From: Bacteroidota bacterium
Lineage (GTDB): Bacteria > Bacteroidota > Bacteroidia > B-17B0 > Aurantibacillaceae
Length of the DNA stretch: 37,951 nucleotides
NCBI GenBank assembly: GCA_023251755.1
Contig: JAHEYF010000039.1
Coordinates: 1 to 37,951 of the forward strand
Direction: 5' to 3'
Positions 24,539 through 33,487 of the stretch are shown here, piece by piece. Position 1 is the first letter of the stretch. Each line of letters opens with the position of its first letter. The translations under genes were made by a program, and so were the position numbers. The notes under the pieces are model-generated. The model saw nothing but the letters and a program-made list of their open reading frames with translations, made no database searches and had not been told where the DNA came from.

Positions 24539-24868
24539 ATGTCTGCAATTATTATTACCAAAAACACCGAATTGTGCCAGCGCGTGATTGATGAAATTAA
24601 AACCTGTTACGATCCTGAAATCCCGGTGGATATATGGGAGCTGGGTTTGATTTACGAAATTGACCTGAACGAGGAGAATGACTTAAAGGTAAAAATGACG
24701 CTTACATCCCCCTCTTGTCCGGTAGCTGAAACTTTACCACCCGAAGTTGAGCAAAAGCTGCGTGAAATTCCAGGAATAAAATCAGCCAAATTGGAATTAA
24801 CGTTTGAACCCCCCTGGGAGAAGGAAATGATGAGTGAGGTGGCGCAGCTGGAGCTGGGGTTTATGTAG
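24539..24868 (+). CDS. sufT: SufT-like DUF59 (MIP18) protein
   Basis: A 109-residue DUF59/MIP18 domain protein: YDPEIPVDIWELGLIYEID, the cysteine motif SPSCPVAETLPPEVEQ, and the end FEPPWEKEMMSEVAQLELGFM. In many bacteria such a protein closes the suf operon and helps Fe-S maturation. Last gene of the suf cluster here; PaaD-type relatives are the other possibility. Confidence 0.9.
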   Translation: MSAIIITKNTELCQRVIDEIKTCYDPEIPVDIWELGLIYEIDLNEENDLKVKMTLTSPSCPVAETLPPEVEQKLREIPGIKSAKLELTFEPPWEKEMMSEVAQLELGFM

Positions 24869-24870
24869 TG

Positions 24871-24947
24871 GATGATTAGCTGATGCGATGATTTGATAAT
24901 TGGCTGATTTAAGGATTTGAAGATGAGGAAGACAGGTAGATGAAACC
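24871..24947. repeat. Dispersed spacer repeat, copy 2
   Basis: Starts GATGATTAGCTGATG and ends AGACAGGTAGATGAAACC, sharing word order with 7133-7192. It begins 2 bp after the sufT stop. A following TTTTAACTTTTGA-type tract (24985-25012) shares words with 30817-30860. Confidence 0.5.
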
Positions 24948-25018
24948 ATATAGGTGTTGATGATCCGATTTTATCGGGTTCACTTTTAACTTTGGACTTT
25001 TAACTTTTGATTTAGAAA

Positions 25019-26350
25019 ATGTCTGCCACATTAAGTTATACTATTCAAGCTCATTCCTCTGAAGTTATACTTAGTAATTTATTGCAATTAACAAATGAGT
25101 ATGTGTATGCTGCCGTACTTCATTCCAATTTATCTGCAGAAAAACACCAGGTCATTGCGGCGTTTGGAAATACAAGTAACACCTGCTCGTATACTGAGGT
25201 AAGCCTGAAAGAAAAATGGTATTTTGGTTACCTCGCTTACGATTTAAAAAATCAACTCGAAGATTTAGAATCCCTTCATTCGGACTTTTTTAACCTTGCC
25301 GACTCCCTCTTTTTTGAACCTGAATTTGTAGTACGGATAGAGAAAGGGACTTTACTGATTGATTGTATAAACGAAAAATCTGTTGATGCCCAAACAATCA
25401 TTGACCGCCTGACAAATACAAATACTACAACTGCATCACCAGTCAAAACAGCTGTGCAGCTCAGACAAAGGGTTTCAAAACAAGCCTACATCAGTGCGGT
25501 TGAAAAAATAAAACAACATATACGCAGGGGTGATATTTATGAACTGAATTACTGCATGGAGTTTTATGCAGAAAAGGCTGAGATTGATCCTCTTCACCTG
25601 TATCAACAACTCAATACCATCTCCGAAGCCCCTTACTCCTGTTTAGTGCGACTGAACGGTGTCTGGATGATAGGCTCCAGTCCTGAACGCTTTTTAAAAA
25701 AAGAAAATAATAAACTCTTAACGCAGCCTATTAAAGGGACAGCAAAAAGAAGCTCCAATCAGGAAGAAGACCATCAAATAAAAAAGGATTTATTGAGTAG
25801 TCTGAAAGAAAGGACCGAAAATGTAATGATTGTTGATGTAGCGCGCAACGACCTTTCGCGTATAGCTGAAAAAGGAACAGTGAATGTTGATGAGCTGTAT
25901 GGCATATACACATACAAACAGGTGCACCAGATGATTTCTACAGTTAGTTGTCAATTAAGGCCGCAGCTTACATTTAAGGAAATTGTGCAGGCCACCTTCC
26001 CAATGGCATCGATGACCGGCGCACCAAAAATAAGCGCGATGAAACTCATAGCCGAATCAGAAGTGAGCCGGCGTGGTTTATATTCGGGTAGTTTTGGCTA
26101 TATCAGCCCGGAAGGCAATTTTGATTTTAATGTGATCATCCGCAGCATTTTGTACAATACATCCAATCAATACCTTTCCTTTTCTGTAGGAAGTGCTATT
26201 ACACACCTTTGCGACCCTGAACAGGAATACGGGGAATGTTTATTAAAGGCGAAAGCGATGATGGAGGTGTTGGGAAGTAGTATACCTATCAGTGAATCCC
26301 TGTCAGAGATGTTAAAACAAATAAGAGGCACCAAACTGAATGTAGAATGA
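25019..26350 (+). CDS. pabB: Aminodeoxychorismate synthase component I
   Basis: A 443-residue chorismate-binding enzyme. Motifs in order: RGDIYELNYC (171-180), GSSPERFL, PIKGTAKR with K239, DVARNDLSRIA, VHQMISTV, FPMASMTGAPK, and the C-terminal GSAITHLCDPEQEYGEC. The PIKGT lysine marks PabB (4-amino-4-deoxychorismate synthesis, folate pathway) rather than anthranilate synthase TrpE, which has PIAGT. No glutamine amidotransferase partner is adjacent. Its 3' end overlaps the convergent gene at 26312 by 39 bp. The folate gene folA is 6.6 kb downstream in a separate unit. Confidence 0.92.
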   Translation: MSATLSYTIQAHSSEVILSNLLQLTNEYVYAAVLHSNLSAEKHQVIAAFGNTSNTCSYTEVSLKEKWYFGYLAYDLKNQLEDLESLHSDFFNLADSLFFEPEFVVRIEKGTLLIDCINEKSVDAQTIIDRLTNTNTTTASPVKTAVQLRQRVSKQAYISAVEKIKQHIRRGDIYELNYCMEFYAEKAEIDPLHLYQQLNTISEAPYSCLVRLNGVWMIGSSPERFLKKENNKLLTQPIKGTAKRSSNQEEDHQIKKDLLSSLKERTENVMIVDVARNDLSRIAEKGTVNVDELYGIYTYKQVHQMISTVSCQLRPQLTFKEIVQATFPMASMTGAPKISAMKLIAESEVSRRGLYSGSFGYISPEGNFDFNVIIRSILYNTSNQYLSFSVGSAITHLCDPEQEYGECLLKAKAMMEVLGSSIPISESLSEMLKQIRGTKLNVE

Positions 26351-26998
26351 TTGTAAGAAACGAAGTCCATTACTCGAATAAGTAAACCCTGTATTTGAGT
26401 AATATTGAGACTTGACATAACGGGTCAATAAAAGGCTTCCCAAATCAAAATCCAAATTATAATCCAGTACCAGGCAATCATAAAACACCCGTTTTTTACC
26501 TACAGCAAAAACTATCTGAGGAACAGTTTTATTCTCATAGTTATATGTATACGTAATTGGAGAATAAGAATTTTGTGCTCCTAATCTTCTTGGAATTTTA
26601 TGAACCGAAAATCCAATTCTATAGGCATAATAAATTCCTATTGGTGCAATATTACTTGCAAAACGACTAACTCCAACATTCAAACCAATCTCTGTACTTT
26701 TAATAAGTGTATCGTTATTATAACTACTGGTATTGTAATCATAATTCCCCTCAAATTTTTCCCAATGATGAGTATACAAAAACTGGGTAGTGAATACTTT
26801 ATTCGGCTTATACATATAATTAAATTCCGGCAATAAAGCGAATTTAAAAAAAACGGGTTTTGTTTTTGTCTGTTCCAGGTCTACCCTTGTTACCAACCCT
26901 CCAAACATCCTTTTGTTTAAATAACCTGGAGATTGTGAAAGCATTGTTTCACATTGAAAAAGAAAAAAAGCAATGATTATTAAATATTTTATTTTCAT
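26312..26998 (-). CDS. Small outer-membrane beta-barrel-like protein
   Basis: A 228-residue protein of no family I can name. The ATG at 26998 gives a signal peptide (MKIKYLIIIAFFLFQ...MLSQ). The mature part alternates polar and aromatic residues (FFKFALLPEFNYMYK, TTQFLYTHHWEKF, GLNVGVSRF, GIYYAYRIGFSV, FYIQFGASYLF). It ends in Phe with a beta-signal-like last strand, as outer-membrane barrels do. It is convergent with pabB, and the last 39 bp overlap the pabB coding end. It is separated by 71 bp from the M48 peptidase start... end at 27070, on the same strand. Confidence 0.65.
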   Translation of the reverse strand: MKIKYLIIIAFFLFQCETMLSQSPGYLNKRMFGGLVTRVDLEQTKTKPVFFKFALLPEFNYMYKPNKVFTTQFLYTHHWEKFEGNYDYNTSSYNNDTLIKSTEIGLNVGVSRFASNIAPIGIYYAYRIGFSVHKIPRRLGAQNSYSPITYTYNYENKTVPQIVFAVGKKRVFYDCLVLDYNLDFDLGSLLLTRYVKSQYYSNTGFTYSSNGLRFLQSFYIQFGASYLF

Positions 26999-27069
26999 AC
27001 TACAACTTATTTGTTTCAAATTATCGTTTGTTTACCATTTACATTTTTTACCTGCAACAAGAAATTAGT

Positions 27070-29511
27070 CTATTTCTGTTTTTCTGTTTTAATCTGGTAC
27101 ATTGTATTGCTCAGTAAAACAGTTAAGGCATCATTCTTTGCCTTCATCGGGGCCATTTGCTCTTTATACAATTCTACCCGGCCGGTTTCAATATCCAGCA
27201 CAAGAGAAAATAAATTTGTTTCGTGCTGGGGCAGATAAGCCCAGTTAAAGTAGAGTGGTAAAACAGGGTAACTATAGAGTGACAGGAAGATCACCAGTAA
27301 TGGCATCTGCCTGAAGGCCGATGGTTCGGTAGTAACCACAACACCGGTAAACAATATATGTGTAGTTTGATATTTACTTTTGATCTTATTTTTAATTTCA
27401 TTGTTCAATATCAACGGAGAAGAAAAATCGCCATGGTTTACACGCTCGGAAACCCATTCATTGATCATTGTTAAATCATTGTATTTCTCAACTTCATTGT
27501 CCGAAAAATCATCCGGATTTAAGATGTCACATTTTACGCCATAAGCATCAGCTGTCTTTTCAATTACCGCAGTAAGTTTCGCAAGGCCCTTTTCAGCCGC
27601 AAAGTACTGTGTGCTCTGTTTTTTCCTCTCATCAATTTTCACGAACTGAGGATCAACGACCAGGATTCTGTCCAGGCCAAGTTTTTTTAGTTTGGACGCT
27701 TCCTTCAGTACAAGGGCCGACTGTAGTGCAATATCTTTGTATTCATTTGCACTCACTAAAGTCGAGTCTGAAGGCTCACTGGTTTCACTCTCATCCGTAT
27801 CCTTCGTGGTTTTTTCATTTTTTTTGACCGGAGTTGTTTTGCTTGCTTTTTTAGGTTTCTCCTTTTCCTCTTTATGCGCAGTTGCTTTAAAAGCACTGAT
27901 TAACTTAGCATCATTAACAATATCTACCAGGGCGTACTTAATGAATCCATCTTCACCCATTCCCTGCGTAGCTTTCTTTTTCCTGATTTTATCGTATTTC
28001 GACTCTTCCTTTTTCTTTGAATTCCCTGTTTTACTTTCCTGTTTCACCGAACTGCTAAGCAACGTACTATCGGGAACCGGCACTTTGGCCGTTTTACTAA
28101 AATCATCCAGTTTGAGTTTATATTTACTTTTTAAAATAGAAATCAGGCTGTCACAAATATCGGAGGTGCATTTATCATTGTACTTTAATTCCTGGTTTAT
28201 CAGCCAGTTTTTCTTTAATGCCAATACCGTTGTTTCGAGTCCCGACATTTTTTTAAACAGCGCATACACCTGCTGGCTTGCTCCCTGAACGCTATCGGCG
28301 TTGAGCAGCAGGCGATCAATGTAGGATTTCTTTTTTACCTTTTTATACGAGTAGGAATTTGTGTTGTAAAAATAAACGTAATCGTAGCGTTCATAAAGGC
28401 TTTTATACACACTGAGTTCATACGTGGCCCTTGCAATTGTTTTTTTCAAATAAATATTTTCGGGGTATTTTTTCGACAATATATATGCAGCGTAAATCGC
28501 ATCGGGGTATTCAATATCCTGCATATACATCCTGCAGGTTTCGAAACGGGCCAGGTCCCGGGCCTTTTCAAATTCTTCTTTCGATACAATGAAGTCCTTT
28601 CGCCCTTTGTTATCTTTTCCTGACAATTCAGACTCAATGAACTCCCTTCTTTTTTTGATGTTTGGGTGAGAAGATAAAGAATCATTGGTTTCATCGGTTG
28701 ATTCAATTTCCCTTGTTTTTTCTTTGTAATAGGAAGAAGGAATTTTTAAAAACTCGTCGTTAAAATAAGACTTATCAAATTCGATCTCATCAAAAGGCAG
28801 GTAAGAGTATTGAAGCACATCAAACAAGCCGTCTATACTTGCATAATCATAATTACTCTTTTCAAATACTTTAAAGCCCTCCCTGTCTGCTTCGCTTTCC
28901 TGCTCTTTATTGAACTTACTTTTCTGGAGCAAAATATTGGTTCCGTTTTTGTTGTAAGATTTTTTCTTGTTTTCAATACTTAAGAACTCAATATGTGCAT
29001 TGATGGAATGCTTTTTTTTGATATGCACCAATTCATGGCACAATACAAAGGCAAGCTGCGCTTCATTTTCCAGTTGTGATATCAAGCCGGTGGTTACAAA
29101 AATTGCCCCGTTATCAAAAGCATAAGCATTTACAACTGTTGATTTTACAGTATAAACGCGAACGTGATGCTTACCTTTATCATCCAGGATATGCAATTCA
29201 TTTGCAACTTTCGCAACATATTCACTAATGGGGTCGCCGTACAACACTTTTCCACTTTTCAATAAATTATCAATAAAAAAAGCATTTGAAATCAAAAACC
29301 CCATCTTTTCTTTGGCTTTTTTGTCTTTGTGTTTTTTCAGCTTTTCTATTTCTTCACTTGCTTTTGTGGAAGCACTCTTTACAAAGTCTTCAGGCAATTT
29401 TCCTTTTGAAACCAATGGAGTGAAGTCCCTGCTAATATCCTGCCCCATAATTAAAAATGAAGAAAAAAGGAAAACAAGAAGTGAAGGAATTAATCGTTTT
29501 TTAAAATTCAT
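27070..29511 (-). CDS. Periplasmic or secreted M48-family metallopeptidase
   Basis: An 813-residue protein with a signal peptide (cut near IMGQ). An M48 zinc peptidase domain spans about 50-280: HELVH at 159-163 (zinc ligands and catalytic Glu) and a third ligand in ESEAD (E205 to D209). The region after it is helical and TPR-like up to about 400. A K/E-rich stretch at about 480-590 is probably disordered, and a C-terminal domain (600-813) contains VVVTTEPSAF and GRVELYK. M48 relatives of this design (BepA/YcaL-like) check outer-membrane protein assembly. The long C-terminal part has no family I recognise. Confidence 0.85.
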   Translation of the reverse strand: MNFKKRLIPSLLVFLFSSFLIMGQDISRDFTPLVSKGKLPEDFVKSASTKASEEIEKLKKHKDKKAKEKMGFLISNAFFIDNLLKSGKVLYGDPISEYVAKVANELHILDDKGKHHVRVYTVKSTVVNAYAFDNGAIFVTTGLISQLENEAQLAFVLCHELVHIKKKHSINAHIEFLSIENKKKSYNKNGTNILLQKSKFNKEQESEADREGFKVFEKSNYDYASIDGLFDVLQYSYLPFDEIEFDKSYFNDEFLKIPSSYYKEKTREIESTDETNDSLSSHPNIKKRREFIESELSGKDNKGRKDFIVSKEEFEKARDLARFETCRMYMQDIEYPDAIYAAYILSKKYPENIYLKKTIARATYELSVYKSLYERYDYVYFYNTNSYSYKKVKKKSYIDRLLLNADSVQGASQQVYALFKKMSGLETTVLALKKNWLINQELKYNDKCTSDICDSLISILKSKYKLKLDDFSKTAKVPVPDSTLLSSSVKQESKTGNSKKKEESKYDKIRKKKATQGMGEDGFIKYALVDIVNDAKLISAFKATAHKEEKEKPKKASKTTPVKKNEKTTKDTDESETSEPSDSTLVSANEYKDIALQSALVLKEASKLKKLGLDRILVVDPQFVKIDERKKQSTQYFAAEKGLAKLTAVIEKTADAYGVKCDILNPDDFSDNEVEKYNDLTMINEWVSERVNHGDFSSPLILNNEIKNKIKSKYQTTHILFTGVVVTTEPSAFRQMPLLVIFLSLYSYPVLPLYFNWAYLPQHETNLFSLVLDIETGRVELYKEQMAPMKAKNDALTVLLSNTMYQIKTEKQK

Positions 29512-29840
29512 AACGGGTTGTACTTTTTATTTATAATGCAATAAAAACAGCTTGAACTAAAATTATTCATGTTCGTGATCTTTATAAGCACACAATTTTT
29601 ACTGTTTAAAAATTGCAATTGCGAATTGACTAAAAACGGCGTGAAAATACCCTTTTTTAAGTTTTAAAAAAATTTTTTTAGACAAGGCTTGGTTTTTCAA
29701 ACCTTAAATGGGCTGAAATGCCCTGTAGAATCGATACGTTTACCGTTAACTAAATAATTATCACGCTTAGATCAAACTTAATAAAAAGGAAATAAAATAA
29801 ACAGGAAAGTGTTGAATTTTAATGTATTTACCGGGAATAA
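29512..29840. other. Intergenic region with hairpins
   Basis: This 329-bp spacer lies between hldD and the M48 gene, both leftward. It holds a GGGC/GCCC mini-hairpin (29710-29723) and the terminator candidate listed separately. The remainder is AT-rich; no exact TAnnTTTG was found for the M48 gene. Confidence 0.5.
29665..29705 (-). terminator. Possible intrinsic terminator of hldD
   Basis: Read leftward, a hairpin (29698-29705 with 29684-29691, one mismatch, 6-base loop) is followed by A- and T-runs at 29665-29680. It lies about 135 bp after the hldD stop. Confidence 0.35.
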
Positions 29841-30809
29841 TCAGTAATAATTTCCCTCCAGCAGGTAATTCTTCACATAATCCTCCACCCCTTCTTCGAG
29901 CGAATGAAATTTTTGAGTATAACCGGCCTCCATTAACTTTTGCATATTGGCTTCTGTAAAGTATTGGTACTTGTCGCGGATGTCGATGGGAGTGTCAATA
30001 AACTCTATATTTTCGGCAATGTTTAAAGCTTTAAAGGTGTTTTTGGCTAAATCCAGAAAAGTACGGGCCTTGCCTGTTCCCAGGTTGTAGATGCCGTTTT
30101 TTATTTGTTGTTGGTATAAAAACAAACATACATTCACCACATCTTTTACATATACAAAATCGCGCAATTGGCCTCCATCAGTGTAAGCCGGGTTGTGCGA
30201 ACGGAAGAGTTTCATTTTCCCGTTTTGTTTGATCTGGTGGTAAGCGTGGAAAATAACAGAAGCCATGCGCCCTTTGTGAAATTCGTTGGGGCCATATACA
30301 TTAAAAAATTTCAGACCCACCCAATACGGAGGTTGCTTCTCCTGTTTCAATGCCCATTTATCAAAATCATTTTTCGAATCACCATAAGCATTCAGGGGTT
30401 TTAGTTTTTCAATGATCGTTTCGTCCTTGTCGTCGTAACCAAATTCACCCAAACCATAAGTAGCTGCCGAAGAAGCATAAACCAAAGGGATAGTATGGTT
30501 GCTGCATATTTTCCAAATGGCTGTTGTATAATTTAAATTTAATTCGTTCAGCAGTTCCCGGTTGAACTCAGTGGTATCTGTACGTGCGCCAATATGAAAT
30601 ATAAATTTTACTTCCGTATGATTTTTATCTAACCAGTCGATAAATTCCGAACGTTCTATTTTTTTCAGGAAGCTTTTTCCACTCAGGTTATTTTCCTTTT
30701 CAATTTTCGAAAAATCATCCACCAGTACAAGGTTGGTGATGTTATTTTTATTGAGCTGAGAAACTAAACAACTGGCTATAAATCCTGCGGCTCCTGTAAT
30801 TACAATCAT
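29841..30809 (-). CDS. hldD: ADP-L-glycero-D-manno-heptose-6-epimerase
   Basis: A 322-residue extended SDR epimerase that makes ADP-L-glycero-D-manno-heptose for the lipopolysaccharide inner core. The Rossmann motif is TGAAGFIAS; the third glycine of GxxGxxG is Ala here. The acidic NADP/NAD site VLVDDFS, the catalytic YGDSK (Y142, K146) with S113/S114, and FFNVYGPNEFHKGRMASVIFH are characteristic of HldD. It is monocistronic, with a promoter-like element upstream at 30943-30950. A related epimerase of another sugar is less likely given the FHKGRMASV segment. Confidence 0.9.
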   Translation of the reverse strand: MIVITGAAGFIASCLVSQLNKNNITNLVLVDDFSKIEKENNLSGKSFLKKIERSEFIDWLDKNHTEVKFIFHIGARTDTTEFNRELLNELNLNYTTAIWKICSNHTIPLVYASSAATYGLGEFGYDDKDETIIEKLKPLNAYGDSKNDFDKWALKQEKQPPYWVGLKFFNVYGPNEFHKGRMASVIFHAYHQIKQNGKMKLFRSHNPAYTDGGQLRDFVYVKDVVNVCLFLYQQQIKNGIYNLGTGKARTFLDLAKNTFKALNIAENIEFIDTPIDIRDKYQYFTEANMQKLMEAGYTQKFHSLEEGVEDYVKNYLLEGNYY

Positions 30810-30942
30810 TTTGATAAGTTAAAAGTAGTAAGTTAAAAGTCAAAAGCCAAGAGCCAAGAGCCAAAAGAACGATTACGGATTGCCTGGTGTTTATTAATTA
30901 GCAAGCGTACAAAGGCCTTTGGTTATCCATATTATTTTAAAG

Positions 30943-30950
30943 CAAAATTA
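30943..30950 (-). promoter_or_regulatory. TAnnTTTG element for hldD
   Basis: The minus strand reads TAATTTTG, an exact -7 match, with TTTTG on the same strand 18 bp further upstream (30969-30973) as a possible -33 box. A perfect 12-bp palindrome CAAAGGCCTTTG (30910-30921) lies between it and the gene and might be an operator. Confidence 0.45.
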
Positions 30951-30996
30951 ATTTAAAACCGGCAGATGCAAAATTTTTTTACTGGCTTTAATGGAC

Positions 30997-31004
30997 TATA
31001 TTTG
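30997..31004 (+). promoter_or_regulatory. TAnnTTTG element for the acyl-CoA synthetase gene
   Basis: TATATTTG is an exact -7 match, 86 bp before the ATG at 31091. The divergent hldD element lies about 45 bp away. Confidence 0.45.
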
Positions 31005-31090
31005 GCGGCCAAACAAATTTTTGCTTTTTTATGGTGCAATTTTATCCATTTCTAACCCGGTAACTCCGGGCCTAAAAAATTAACTGTTCA

Positions 31091-32869
31091 ATGCAGGTAA
31101 CAAGGGTTTTTGATATTCTTGAAAAATTGAAGGCAGGTTTACAACGACCAGATTTATTGGCCTGCAAGGTAAACAAACAATGGGTCAAATACAGCAACGC
31201 TGAGTTTATTGAACAGGTGAACCACGTTGGTTCCGGCCTGCTGGCTATAGGGTTGCAACCGGGTGATAAAGTGGCCATCATTTCGAACAACCGTCCCGAA
31301 TGGAATTTTATTGATTTCGGCTGCCAGTTGGTCAATATCGTTACGGTTCCTATTTTTCCTACTTTAAGTATTCACGACCTGCTTTTTATCCTGAACGACT
31401 CGGAAGTAAAAGCTGTTTTCTTTTCTTCAAAAGATATTTATAAAAAATTAGCCGATATACAGGAACACATCCCTGCTGTAAAATATGTGTATAGTTTTAA
31501 TGAAATAGAAGGTATTCATCATTTTTCGAAATTAGTGGAATTGGGGAAAAACAAGCCTGTACCTGATAAAGTTAAAGCCATCAGTGATAAAATAGGTGCG
31601 GATGATTTATACACCATCCTGTATACCTCAGGAACAACAGGCACTCCCAAAGGTGTGATGCTTTGCCACCGCAACATGGTGAGCAATGTGCGGGATACCG
31701 AGTGCCTTGCGCCCTTTCAAAAGGATTGGAAGGCCCTGAGCTTTCTGCCCCTGAACCATGTGTTTGAACGCATGATTACAACCCTGTATTTATACATGAA
31801 TGTTTCCATCTATTACGCCGAAGGCCTGGAAACCATTGGGGACAATTTAAAGGAGGTAAAGCCACATATATTTGTGACTGTGCCCCGTTTATTGGAACGG
31901 GTGTATGAAAAGATAATTTCTTCAGGTGAAAAATTGAAAGGCTCTCAAAAGAAAGTTTTCTTTTGGGCCGTTGACCTGGCTTTAAAATATGAAATGAACG
32001 GGGCAAACGGCTGGTGGTACGAATTGAAAAGAAAAATTGCTGATCGCTTAGTTTATAGCAAATGGCGCGAGTCCCTCGGAGGAAATATGTTTTGTATTGC
32101 TTCGGGTGGTGCAGCCCTGCAAACCCGTTTGGCAAGGGTATTCAGTTGTGCTAAAGTAACAATATTAGAAGGTTATGGCCTTACAGAAACTTCTGTGGTA
32201 GTAGCGGTGAACAATTTTAAACCAGGTTGCATTAAAATAGGTACTGTTGGTGTGGTACACGAAAGCGTACAGGTGAAATTTGCGGAGGATGGTGAAATAT
32301 TAGTAAAAGGGCCCAATGTAATGATGGGTTATTACAAACGCCCGGATGCAACCGCCGAAGTAATTGATGCCGAAGGCTGGTTCCATACCGGAGACATCGG
32401 TACGTTTGTAGAAGGGAAATTCTTAAAAATAACAGACCGCAAAAAAGAAATTTTTAAAACCTCATCGGGTAAATACATTGCCCCTTTAATGATTGAAAAT
32501 AAACTGAAAGAATGCCGCTTTATTGAACAGTGTATGGTTATTGGCGAAGGGCAAAAATTCGCCTCCGCTTTAATTGTTCCTGCTTTTGATTATGTGAAAG
32601 ACTGGTGCAAACAAAACAAGATTGAATTTACAGGCAATGCGGAAATAATAAAACACTCTGACCTGAAAAACGCAATTAATCAGTTTATCCGGGAAATGAA
32701 TAAAAACCTGGCCCCTTATGAACAGATTAAACGCCCGGAATTATTAAGCACTGTGTGGACGGTGGATGGAGGGGAATTAACCCCCAAACAAAGCATGAGA
32801 AGAAAAATAATTTTTGAAAAGTACAAAGATGTGGTAAATTGCATTTTTGCGGCGACCGGGGATGTGTAG
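31091..32869 (+). CDS. Long-chain acyl-CoA synthetase (AMP-forming)
   Basis: A 592-residue ANL-superfamily enzyme. Motifs: A3 P-loop YTSGTTGTPKGVM (about 178-190), LSFLPLNHVFER, A5 GYGLTETSVVV, A7 GWFHTGDIG, A8 RKKEIFKTSSGKYIAP. The AYEQ-type end (NLAPYEQIKRPELL) and size match FadD15/FAA-type long-chain fatty-acid ligases, which form acyl-CoA from fatty acid, ATP and CoA at the membrane. It is monocistronic, separated by 106 bp from folA by a spacer rich in repeated words. Confidence 0.93.
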   Translation: MQVTRVFDILEKLKAGLQRPDLLACKVNKQWVKYSNAEFIEQVNHVGSGLLAIGLQPGDKVAIISNNRPEWNFIDFGCQLVNIVTVPIFPTLSIHDLLFILNDSEVKAVFFSSKDIYKKLADIQEHIPAVKYVYSFNEIEGIHHFSKLVELGKNKPVPDKVKAISDKIGADDLYTILYTSGTTGTPKGVMLCHRNMVSNVRDTECLAPFQKDWKALSFLPLNHVFERMITTLYLYMNVSIYYAEGLETIGDNLKEVKPHIFVTVPRLLERVYEKIISSGEKLKGSQKKVFFWAVDLALKYEMNGANGWWYELKRKIADRLVYSKWRESLGGNMFCIASGGAALQTRLARVFSCAKVTILEGYGLTETSVVVAVNNFKPGCIKIGTVGVVHESVQVKFAEDGEILVKGPNVMMGYYKRPDATAEVIDAEGWFHTGDIGTFVEGKFLKITDRKKEIFKTSSGKYIAPLMIENKLKECRFIEQCMVIGEGQKFASALIVPAFDYVKDWCKQNKIEFTGNAEIIKHSDLKNAINQFIREMNKNLAPYEQIKRPELLSTVWTVDGGELTPKQSMRRKIIFEKYKDVVNCIFAATGDV

Positions 32870-32888
32870 GAAGTTCTTTAGTTGAATA

Positions 32889-32964
32889 GTTTATTCGTTC
32901 ATTAGTTGTGCTGAACGAGTAAACAAATGAACGAATGAACAGGTAAACAAATAAACGAATAAAC
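32889..32964. repeat. Word-type inverted repeats between acyl-CoA synthetase and folA
   Basis: 32889-32899 pairs perfectly with 32954-32964 (11 bp). Between them lie several near-copies of GAACGAATAAAC and GTTCATT/AATGAAC pairs. The exact 12-mer is present in reverse at 32889-32900. The layout resembles the sufC-sufD spacer. Confidence 0.7.
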
Positions 32965-32975
32965 AATAATTAAAA

Positions 32976-33476
32976 ATGAAAATATCAATCATAGTTGCGG
33001 TAGCGGAAAACAATGTGATCGGGAAGGACAACCGTTTGATATGGAGAATGCCTGAAGACATGAAGTTTTTTAAGGAAAAAACGGAAGGGCATTGTGTTGT
33101 AACAGGCCGGAAAAATTATGAATCTATCCCGGAAAAATTCAGGCCCCTGCCCCTGCGTACAAACATTGTTGTGACGCGCCAGGAAGGCTATAGTGCGCCG
33201 GGTTCGGTAGTAGTTGGTTCTATTTACGAAGCGGTAGAAACTGCCCGTGAAAAAAATGAAGAAGAGCTGTTTATTATTGGTGGAGCCGATATATACAAAC
33301 AATGTATAGACATAGTCGATTGTATTTATTTAACACGCATTCATCATAGTTTTGATGGGGATGCATTTTTCTCTCCAATTGACCCCGCTAAATGGAAATT
33401 AAGCGAAAGCAAGGCCTGTAAGGCAGATGACAAGCATGCGTATGATTATACCTTTGAGACTTTTGTGAGGGGGTAG
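32976..33476 (+). CDS. folA: Dihydrofolate reductase
   Basis: A 166-residue enzyme that reduces dihydrofolate to tetrahydrofolate with NADPH. It shows the N-terminal IIVAVAENNVIGKDN, the active-site stretch IWRMPEDMKFFKEKTEG with the substrate-binding acidic residue as Glu, VTGRKNYESIP, FIIGGADIYKQ, and the DAFFSP/YDYTFE end. ATG at 32976. Its stop is 11 bp from the convergent lpxH stop. It is functionally linked to pabB in this window, though not in the same operon. Confidence 0.96.
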   Translation: MKISIIVAVAENNVIGKDNRLIWRMPEDMKFFKEKTEGHCVVTGRKNYESIPEKFRPLPLRTNIVVTRQEGYSAPGSVVVGSIYEAVETAREKNEEELFIIGGADIYKQCIDIVDCIYLTRIHHSFDGDAFFSPIDPAKWKLSESKACKADDKHAYDYTFETFVRG

Positions 33477-33487
33477 TTGTACAATTC

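Noticed and set aside
29841-30809. HldD inactivated by the Ala in GxxGxxA
   Set aside because: The change is conservative and the rest of the active site (YGDSK and serines) is intact, so I treat the gene as functional.
32727-32966. Minus-strand frame rich in FIRLFVYLFIRSF-like words
   Set aside because: It is a translation of the repeated AAACGAAT-type spacer words and the end of the acyl-CoA synthetase gene, not a gene.
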